NCBI GenBank assembly: GCA_964536135.1
Contig: CAZHVM010000012.1
Span: forward strand, 1 to 25,869
Direction: 5' to 3'
Origin: JAKPKF01 sp964536135
GTDB lineage: Bacteria > Patescibacteriota > Dojkabacteria > SC72
Length of the DNA stretch: 25,869 nt
A program made the position numbers and the translations under genes. The notes below the pieces were generated by a model that was not told where the DNA came from, did no database searches, and saw only the letters and a list, made by a program, of their open reading frames with translations. Below are positions 1 through 5,604 of this stretch, in pieces. Every line of letters starts with the position of its first letter. The stretch's first letter is position 1.

Positions 1-1234
1 AAAAGAATCTATTGATATTATCAATAGATCTTCTGCTAAACCAATCGTTGTCATAAACAAATGTGATCTTCCAAATATAGATTTACCAAAGGTAAAAAGA
101 GATATCGTAAGCAATGGCCTTCAAATTGAAGAACTTGGTGGAAATGTCCCAGTTGTAGAAGTTTCTGCAAAAACAGGGAAGGGATTGGATGAATTATTAG
201 ATCTAATTCTTCTAGTTTCTGAAGTAGATGGACTACAAGATAGGGGAGAATTACCAACAGGAGTTGTAGGAAGAGCTTTTGTGCTTGAATCTGTTAAGGA
301 TTGTTCAAAAGGAAATATGTCCTCACTTGCATTAATCCAGGGTCATGTATGTCAAGGAGAATGGTTTGGATATAAAGTTGGAAGCGAGTTTAAGATAGAG
401 AAAGTTAAAGGAATTATTACAGAGGAAAATGAGAATGTTTGTATACTCAACTGTGGTTGTGGAGGAAAAGTTTTAGGAGTCTCAAACCTTTTGGAGCTTG
501 GAACGGAAGTTTTTATACTTGAGAAAAACGATATTAAAATAATTCAAAATTTTTACAAGGAAGAATTCAAGTCTGAGGAGGGGGACGATTTTACAATTGA
601 AGATTTTTTTGCTGAAAACAAAGTAGATCCAAGGAAGATGTTAAACGTTATAATTAAAAGCTCCTCAGAAGGGTCCCTAGAAGCAATCAGAAAAGCAGTT
701 CTTAAGATTGATGAAGATGGATACAGTGTAAATATTCTCTTAGATGGAGTAGGAAATATCTCAATGAGTGATGTTGAAAGAGCTCAAATCTCCAAGGCAA
801 TTGTATTGGGATTTGAAGTTGGTATCGAAGCTGGTGTCGAAGATCTTGCTAAAAAGAACAAGGTCTTGGTTAGAACATATAATATAATCTACAAATTAAT
901 TGATGAGATCTCCGAAGCTGTTACTATGATGTCACTTCCAGAAAGTACTGAGGAAGAGATAGGTCATGCTACAATCAAAACAATCTTTGTTCTTACAAAC
1001 GGGACAAAAGTTCTTGGAAGTAGAGTGAACGAAGGAATTATAAAGAGAGACTGTAAAGTGGATATTGTAAGGAAAGATGAAATAGTAGCAGAAGGAAAGA
1101 TTAAATCCCTGCGAATTAATAAAGATATTGTTAACGAAGTAAAGAGCGGTTCAGATTGTGGAATACAACTGGAGAAGGATGTTGATGTAAAAGAAGGTGA
1201 CGAAGTCCACTGTTACAAGATTGTTAGACAATAG
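1..1234 (+). CDS. infB: Translation initiation factor IF-2, 5'-truncated by window edge
   Basis: The reading frame is open from base 2, so the window holds the C-terminal part (about 410 residues) of IF-2, the GTPase that places initiator tRNA on the 30S subunit and promotes 50S joining. The tail of the G domain is visible: G4 is INKCD (bases 53-67) and G5 is SAKTG (164-178), both canonical. Domain II follows, then the domain III signature around bases 660-710 (EGSLEAIRKAV, compare the family's GSVEAL), the GVGNISMSDV stretch, and C-terminal domain IV ending in the usual region rich in NEV and CGI. The gene ends with TAG. It is followed after a few bases by a strong promoter for rpsO, so downstream genes do not depend on infB transcription. 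Identification is secure. Residue conservation is moderate, as expected for a fast-evolving lineage. Confidence 0.96.
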   Translation, partial: KESIDIINRSSAKPIVVINKCDLPNIDLPKVKRDIVSNGLQIEELGGNVPVVEVSAKTGKGLDELLDLILLVSEVDGLQDRGELPTGVVGRAFVLESVKDCSKGNMSSLALIQGHVCQGEWFGYKVGSEFKIEKVKGIITEENENVCILNCGCGGKVLGVSNLLELGTEVFILEKNDIKIIQNFYKEEFKSEEGDDFTIEDFFAENKVDPRKMLNVIIKSSSEGSLEAIRKAVLKIDEDGYSVNILLDGVGNISMSDVERAQISKAIVLGFEVGIEAGVEDLAKKNKVLVRTYNIIYKLIDEISEAVTMMSLPESTEEEIGHATIKTIFVLTNGTKVLGSRVNEGIIKRDCKVDIVRKDEIVAEGKIKSLRINKDIVNEVKSGSDCGIQLEKDVDVKEGDEVHCYKIVRQ

Positions 1235-1240
1235 TGCTTC

Positions 1241-1269
1241 TTGACAGATGACCTATAAAATTATACAAT
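1241..1269 (+). promoter_or_regulatory. Strong sigma70-type promoter for rpsO(-pnp)
   Basis: A perfect -35 box TTGACA (1241-1246), a 17-base spacer, and the -10 box TACAAT (1264-1269). It starts 7 bases after the infB stop codon. The predicted transcript starts near 1276 and has a leader of about 65 bases before rpsO. Confidence 0.8.
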
Positions 1270-1275
1270 CAACCT

Positions 1276-1341
1276 TGTTTCCAGTTTGGAAATTCTCTAT
1301 TGTAAATAGAAAAAGATAATGATACTCTATATTTAATCAGT
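1276..1341 (+). promoter_or_regulatory. rpsO 5' leader with two small hairpins, possible S15 autoregulatory element
   Basis: The leader predicted from the 1241-1269 promoter holds two perfect inverted repeats. Hairpin 1 is TTTCCA (1278-1283), loop GTT, TGGAAA (1287-1292). Hairpin 2 is TCTATT (1296-1301), loop GTA, AATAGA (1305-1310). S15 represses its own mRNA through leader structures in several bacteria, and those structures are not conserved between lineages. The role here is inference from position and structure; the stems are short and AT-rich. Confidence 0.35.
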
Positions 1342-1605
1342 ATGTCATTAGAAAAACAAGAAAAACAAAATATAGTAGATAAGTACGCCCTCCACGAGGG
1401 TGATACTGGTTCCCCTGAAGTTCAGATTGCATTGCTATCTTTACAGATAGAGAAATTAAGCGAGCACCTCAAAGGACATAAAAAAGATAATCACTCTAGA
1501 AAAGGATTACTTCAGATGGTAGGAAAAAGAAGAAGATTAATCGAATACCTTAAAGGTAGTGAACCAGATAGATACACCGAATTAGCAAAGAAGTTAAAAA
1601 TATAG
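1342..1605 (+). CDS. rpsO: 30S ribosomal protein S15
   Basis: The 87-residue product matches the usual S15 length of 85 to 90. S15 is a primary 16S rRNA binder in the platform of the small subunit and forms a bridge to the 50S subunit. Family hallmarks are visible: GDTGSPEVQIALL near residues 20-32, the HxxxHKKDNHSRKGLL stretch in the middle, and the helical end with RRRLIEYL. The ATG start is preceded by AT-rich sequence without a Shine-Dalgarno motif. The gene lies between infB and pnp; rpsO-pnp adjacency is a widespread bacterial arrangement. It is driven by the strong promoter directly after infB and ends with TAG. Nothing in the protein is unusual. Confidence 0.98.
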   Translation: MSLEKQEKQNIVDKYALHEGDTGSPEVQIALLSLQIEKLSEHLKGHKKDNHSRKGLLQMVGKRRRLIEYLKGSEPDRYTELAKKLKI

Positions 1606-1614
1606 CCTCTTTCT

Positions 1615-1643
1615 TTGTAAAAACTTTCAATTTATACTATAAC
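1615..1643 (+). promoter_or_regulatory. Weak candidate promoter between rpsO and pnp
   Basis: TTGTAA (1615-1620), a 17-base spacer and TATAAC (1638-1643). The -10 box is also one arm of a 6-bp hairpin, TATAAC/GTTATA (1638-1653, loop CGTA). The hairpin has no T tract, so it is not a convincing terminator. pnp may be read from here, from the rpsO promoter, or both. Confidence 0.3.
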
Positions 1644-1689
1644 CGTAGTTATACTTTTGTAGTATTACATAATTTTTTAATTAATATAC

Positions 1690-3807
1690 ATGCTTTTTAA
1701 AGAAATAAAACATGAATTTGAGATAGATGGTAGAAAGTGTTCCTTTGAAACAGGAAAGTTGGCTTTAAGATCTGAGTCCTCAATATTAGCGAGAATGGGT
1801 GATACAGTAATAACAGTAAATGTTAACTGTGCTCCTCAAAAACAAGAATTTGACTTTTTCCCTCTTACAGTAGAGTACATAGAGAAATTTTATGCATCAG
1901 GAAAGATAAATGGATCTAGATTTGTAAAAAGAGAAAGATTCCCAAGTGATGATGCTGTACTTAAAGCAAGAATGATAGATAGAGCAGTTAGACCAAGATT
2001 TCCCAAAGATTACAAAAACGAAATAAATCTCATTATTACTGTTATGTCATACGATGGAGAGAATGATCCTCTTCTTTTGGCATTAAACGCATCTTCGGTA
2101 GCTTTGATGAATTCAACAGCTCCTTTCAAGGGACCAATAGCTAGTGTAAGAGTAAGTGAAGATGGAAAGAATATATTTAAAGCAATGGACATTACCTCAG
2201 AAGAGGACAAGATGAATTATGTAGTATCTGGAGATGGGAAAGTATTTACCATGATAGATGCAGCTTGCTTTGAAGTTGAAGAAGAGAGAGTCCTTGAGAG
2301 TATGAAAAAGTCTTTGGACTTGATGAGTCCATGGTTGAAAGCACAGGAAGAGTTTCTTTCAAAATTAGAGAAAAAGAACAAAGAGTATCCATCGTATGCC
2401 CTTCCAGAGGAAGCAATTACAGAAGTTAAGGATTTCTTAACAGAGGAAAAGATAAAAGAGAATCTTGTTAAAGCAGACGACAAATTACACGAGGGTACCA
2501 AAGAAGAATTATTCAAGAATTTCGAGAGTAAATATGCAAAATCTGTACTAGCAGAGGCATATGATTACCTTCTTAAGAAAGCACTTAGAAAGATTGTTTT
2601 AGAAGAGAATAAGAGAGTTGATGGAAGAGAGATAGAAGAGATTAGAGAAATGTACACAGAAGCAGATTTGCTTCCAAGAGTACATGGTTCTGCACTTTTC
2701 ACTAGAGGTGTAACTCAAACTCTTACAATTGCTACTTTAGGTAGTTTAAGAGATGTGAGACTTGTTGATGATATGGAAGGTGAAAGAGAGCAGAGATATA
2801 TGCATTTCTACAACGATTTACCATTTGCATACGGACAGTGCGATAGAGTCAAATTAATGCCAAGCAGAAGAGCACTAGGACATGGAATGTTAGCTGAGAA
2901 AGCATTACTTCCAGTTATCCCCTCAGAGAAAGAATTCCCATACACAATATTGGTAATGAGCGAGATTCAGGGAGAGAATGGTTCTAGCTCAATGGCTTCA
3001 GCATGTGGTTCTTCCATGGCTTTAATGGCTGCAGGTGTACCTCTAAGAAAACCAGTTGGAGGAATTGCTTGTGGTTTGGTTACAGCAGAAGATGGCTCTT
3101 TCAAGGTGCTTACAGATATGCAAGGAGTGGAAGATTTCTACGGAGATATGGATTTCAAAATTACAGGAACAAAGGATGGGATTACGGCAGTACAAATGGA
3201 TACAAAAACAGATGGATTGAGTATGGAAATAGTAGAACAGACGTTCAAGCAATCTAAAGAGGCAAGAATTAAAGTACTTGAGAAGATGGCGGAGACAATC
3301 TCTGAAGCTAGAAAAGAACTCTCAAGCTTTGCTCCAAGAGTTGCTCAGGTTAAGGTTTCTGTAGATAAAATTGGTGAGATTATTGGACCAGGAGGAAAGC
3401 ATATTAAAGAGCTTTCAGAAACAACTGGTGCAGAGGTAGAGATTGAGGAAGATGGTACAGTAAATATCTATGCTACATCACAGGAAGCTATAGATATGGC
3501 AGTTAAAAGAATAGAGATGTATGATTTTAAACCAGTCGTAGGACAAATATATGAAGGTAAAGTTGCATCCATAATGCCATATGGCGGATTTGTAGATTTA
3601 GTACCGGGTGTTGCAGGATTACTCCATGTTTCTGAGATTTCAGATGATTTTGTAAAGGATGTAAGACAGTTCATAAACGAAGGAGATATTATCAAGGTAA
3701 AGGTTGTAGGCATAGACAACATGGGCAAGATAAAACTTTCTATGAAGGGTCTTGAAGGTAAGAAAGAAGAAGTTAAAAAAGTTGAGGAGAAAGTAGAAGA
3801 GAACTAA
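1690..3807 (+). CDS. pnp: Polyribonucleotide nucleotidyltransferase (PNPase)
   Basis: PNPase degrades RNA 3' to 5' by phosphorolysis and acts as a trimer in the cytoplasm. The 705-residue length is normal. The first RNase PH-like half carries FFPLTVEY and the conserved RFPSDD and RAVRPRFPK stretches. An all-helical linker leads to the catalytic second half with FTRGVTQTL (about 336-344), SRRALGHG, NGSSSMASACG and GDMDF (485-489, holding the conserved metal-site Asp). A KH domain (about 558-615, IIGPGGKHIKE) and an S1 domain (about 618-690, GFVDLVPGVAGLLHVSEI) follow. The C-terminal tail is Lys/Glu-rich. The stop codon TAA overlaps by four bases the stop region of the convergent methyltransferase gene, and a hairpin terminator lies 27 bases downstream. 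All expected domains are present. Confidence 0.98.
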   Translation: MLFKEIKHEFEIDGRKCSFETGKLALRSESSILARMGDTVITVNVNCAPQKQEFDFFPLTVEYIEKFYASGKINGSRFVKRERFPSDDAVLKARMIDRAVRPRFPKDYKNEINLIITVMSYDGENDPLLLALNASSVALMNSTAPFKGPIASVRVSEDGKNIFKAMDITSEEDKMNYVVSGDGKVFTMIDAACFEVEEERVLESMKKSLDLMSPWLKAQEEFLSKLEKKNKEYPSYALPEEAITEVKDFLTEEKIKENLVKADDKLHEGTKEELFKNFESKYAKSVLAEAYDYLLKKALRKIVLEENKRVDGREIEEIREMYTEADLLPRVHGSALFTRGVTQTLTIATLGSLRDVRLVDDMEGEREQRYMHFYNDLPFAYGQCDRVKLMPSRRALGHGMLAEKALLPVIPSEKEFPYTILVMSEIQGENGSSSMASACGSSMALMAAGVPLRKPVGGIACGLVTAEDGSFKVLTDMQGVEDFYGDMDFKITGTKDGITAVQMDTKTDGLSMEIVEQTFKQSKEARIKVLEKMAETISEARKELSSFAPRVAQVKVSVDKIGEIIGPGGKHIKELSETTGAEVEIEEDGTVNIYATSQEAIDMAVKRIEMYDFKPVVGQIYEGKVASIMPYGGFVDLVPGVAGLLHVSEISDDFVKDVRQFINEGDIIKVKVVGIDNMGKIKLSMKGLEGKKEEVKKVEEKVEEN

Positions 3808-4796
3808 ATCTTTTTGATCTTAGCAATGTAAAAGGCCATCATTTTACTACTTGGTAGTAATCTGGTGGTCTTTTTTACTTTTGGACTGTAAACATTTCCA
3901 CTCCATTTAGTTATACCTTTGTCGTAGTGTAATCCCGTTTCCTCAACCTGTGCATTTGGAAAGTGATCTAGGAGGAAAGTAACAACACCCTCGTTCTCTT
4001 CTGGTTCCAATGTACACGTAGAGTAGACCATTGTACCTCCTGGTTTCAATGATCTGAATGCTGAAAGTATTAAATCCCTTTGTATATATGAACATCTTTT
4101 TACTTTGTCTATACTCCAAAATCTAAGAGGCTTTTCTCCCCGCATATATATCATTCCCTCCCCACTACAAGGTGCATCCAAAAGTATCTTATCAAAGTAG
4201 TTAGGATATTTTGTTCCAAAATCGGTAGCATCGCTAAGTGTTGCTTTCGCATTCTTGACACCGAACTGTGTAAGTACATTTTTCAAGGAAGATACTCTTG
4301 CAGTATCTGAGTCATTTGCGATTAGCATACCCTTGTTGTTCATGAGCGCAGAAAGATGAGTTGTTTTACTCCCTGGTGCTGCACACATATCTAAAACCTT
4401 CTCTCCAGGCTTAGGATCAAGAACTAAAGCTGCTAAGATACTTGATAGATTCTGTATGTAAAATTTACCATCTTGGTATTCCTCAGTTTGTGATATTTCG
4501 GATTTATCCATATTCAAAACAAAGTAGGTGCCTTTTATATAAGGTATCTCTTGTAGCTCTATTTCTTTCTCTTCAAGAGATTGCTTGGTTTTCTCGGTAT
4601 TACCTTTTAGAGGGTTTAATCTAATTGTAGTTATGGCTCTTTGGGAGAAGAGACTCTCTACCTTGTCCTTTGGTACTAATAATATACTTGCTATTCTAGA
4701 TATGAAGATATCTTCCTTGGTAAAGAAACGATCTTTGTTATTCTGTTTAACAAAATTTCTAGGTTTTCTATAATTTGTTCTTGTTGGTTTTCTCAT
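3804..4796 (-). CDS. NOL1/NOP2/Sun-family RNA cytosine-C5 methyltransferase (RsmB/RsmF-like)
   Basis: This is a SAM-dependent enzyme that makes 5-methylcytosine in RNA, most likely 16S rRNA. The 330-residue protein has a basic N-terminal tail (1-25), a small N-terminal domain, and a Rossmann methyltransferase core. SAM motif I is VLDMCAAPGSKT (134-145). The two cysteines of the family are both present: Cys210 in DAPCSGEG (release base) and Cys261 in STCTLEPEEN (nucleophile). The substrate site cannot be told from sequence; RsmB, RsmF and other NSUN-type enzymes are all possible, and no NusB-like RNA-binding domain is fused. The ATG overlaps the stop of rsmE as TAATG. A GGGAG motif lies seven bases upstream, so it is probably translationally coupled to rsmE. 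Its 3' end carries the pnp terminator on the other strand. Confidence 0.93.
   Translation of the reverse strand: MRKPTRTNYRKPRNFVKQNNKDRFFTKEDIFISRIASILLVPKDKVESLFSQRAITTIRLNPLKGNTEKTKQSLEEKEIELQEIPYIKGTYFVLNMDKSEISQTEEYQDGKFYIQNLSSILAALVLDPKPGEKVLDMCAAPGSKTTHLSALMNNKGMLIANDSDTARVSSLKNVLTQFGVKNAKATLSDATDFGTKYPNYFDKILLDAPCSGEGMIYMRGEKPLRFWSIDKVKRCSYIQRDLILSAFRSLKPGGTMVYSTCTLEPEENEGVVTFLLDHFPNAQVEETGLHYDKGITKWSGNVYSPKVKKTTRLLPSSKMMAFYIAKIKKI
3834..3876 (+). terminator. Intrinsic terminator of pnp, embedded in the convergent methyltransferase gene
   Basis: The lower stem is GGCCATCA (3834-3841) with TGGTGGTC (3863-3870), including two G-U pairs. The upper stem is TTACTAC (3844-3850) with GTAGTAA (3854-3860), loop TTG. 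A 2x2 internal loop separates them. Six T residues (3871-3876) follow directly on the plus strand. It lies wholly inside the 3' end of the minus-strand gene, where it encodes that protein's conserved RLLPS region. On the minus strand only four T follow it. Confidence 0.7.
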
Positions 4797-5527
4797 TAGA
4801 TTTCTCCCTTAATATACTTAATTATACTTCCAATTACCAATCCGGTTGTCTCTGTTCTTAGGATATTTCCTCTAAGTTTGATAAACTGAAAGTCTAGTTT
4901 CTTAAGTATATCAATATCTGAAGAGCTCCATCCCTTTTCAGGACCAATGGCAATATATACGGGTCTATTCTCAATTACAAGGTCGCTTAGATATTTTGTT
5001 GGGACATTTTCTGTGGCTAGACATATCTTTGTGGCATTGTTCTCAAATTGGTATTTAGCTAATTCTTCAATATCCAAAGGCCTTTCTATGATTGTAGGAA
5101 AAATATTCCTAGATTGCTCTGTAGCATCTTTCACTATTTTATTCCAAAGAGGGTAGTTTTTTAATGCTTTCTTTTTATTTTTAAGGGAATATTTAGTTTC
5201 AACAGGGATTATTTTTTCTATACCAATCTCTACGCTTTTCTCTATGAAGTAATTAAACTTAGAGTCATTACTAAGAGATTGTATGATAGTTATACTTGGC
5301 ACATACTTTGTGACTCTAGGCCCTTTTTCTTCTATGATTTCTATTTCTACTGAATTTTTAGATATGTCTGTGATTTGTCCAAGGAAAATCTTTTCATATG
5401 TTTCTATCTCCACTATATCCTCGATATTAGCTTCCCTGTTGGAAATGATCAACTCACTGTCCGAATCAGACAGATGTGTTATATCTCCAAGCGTTAATTT
5501 GTGTTTTATGAAATATTTTTTCATCAT
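4796..5527 (-). CDS. rsmE: 16S rRNA (uracil-1498-N3)-methyltransferase RsmE
   Basis: RsmE methylates N3 of U1498 of 16S rRNA in the assembled 30S subunit, using SAM and a knotted SPOUT fold. The 243-residue length is normal. An N-terminal PUA-like beta domain (about 1-75) precedes the SPOUT domain. Landmarks are EKSVEIGIEKIIPV (96-109, the family's TELGV region), DATEQSR (134-140), IGPEKGWS (194-201, usually GPEGGxS) and GNILRTETTG (220-229), the SAM-binding knot. Two adjacent ATG codons (5525-5527 and 5522-5524) could start it. An extended -10 box lies directly upstream, and the predicted transcript start falls at or between these codons. The gene forms a two-gene unit with the downstream methyltransferase. 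Its start region is divergent from the FN3 gene at 5605. Confidence 0.95.
   Translation of the reverse strand: MMKKYFIKHKLTLGDITHLSDSDSELIISNREANIEDIVEIETYEKIFLGQITDISKNSVEIEIIEEKGPRVTKYVPSITIIQSLSNDSKFNYFIEKSVEIGIEKIIPVETKYSLKNKKKALKNYPLWNKIVKDATEQSRNIFPTIIERPLDIEELAKYQFENNATKICLATENVPTKYLSDLVIENRPVYIAIGPEKGWSSSDIDILKKLDFQFIKLRGNILRTETTGLVIGSIIKYIKGEI
4804..4808 (-). promoter_or_regulatory. Shine-Dalgarno site for the internal methyltransferase start
   Basis: GGGAG on the minus strand lies seven bases before the ATG at 4796, inside the last codons of rsmE. It is the clearest ribosome-binding site I can find in the window. It serves the one start codon that must be reached from inside an operon by a TAATG overlap. 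Confidence 0.6.
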
Positions 5528-5530
5528 TGG

Positions 5531-5539
5531 ATTATATCA
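5531..5539 (-). promoter_or_regulatory. Extended -10 promoter of rsmE, predicted leaderless
   Basis: The minus strand reads TGATATAAT, a perfect extended -10 (TG-n-TATAAT). No -35 match is visible, which is usual for extended -10 promoters. The -10 box ends only three bases before the first ATG, so transcription should start within the tandem ATG-ATG. Confidence 0.6.
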
Positions 5540-5579
5540 CTATATTTGACTTATTCCCCATTATTTTGTTTTATATATG

Positions 5580-5590
5580 TATAATATATT
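5580..5590 (+). promoter_or_regulatory. Candidate -10 region of the FN3 gene at 5605
   Basis: TATAAT (5580-5585) overlaps TATATT (5585-5590) 15-20 bases before the ATG at 5605. No convincing -35 element is placed for it. Together with the rsmE box it makes the 77-base divergent gap a two-way promoter region. Confidence 0.4.
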
Positions 5591-5604
5591 TAGACCTGTC
5601 TATT

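Noticed and set aside
1638..1653. TATAAC/GTTATA hairpin as a terminator between rpsO and pnp
   Set aside because: The stem is 6 bp, all but one pair in each arm are A-T, and only four T lie near its end; too weak for an intrinsic terminator.
5527..5604. Longer start at 5527 for the FN3 surface protein
   Set aside because: It would add 26 residues forming a second hydrophobic stretch, overlap the rsmE start codon and run through both promoter boxes; ATG 5605 gives a normal anchor.
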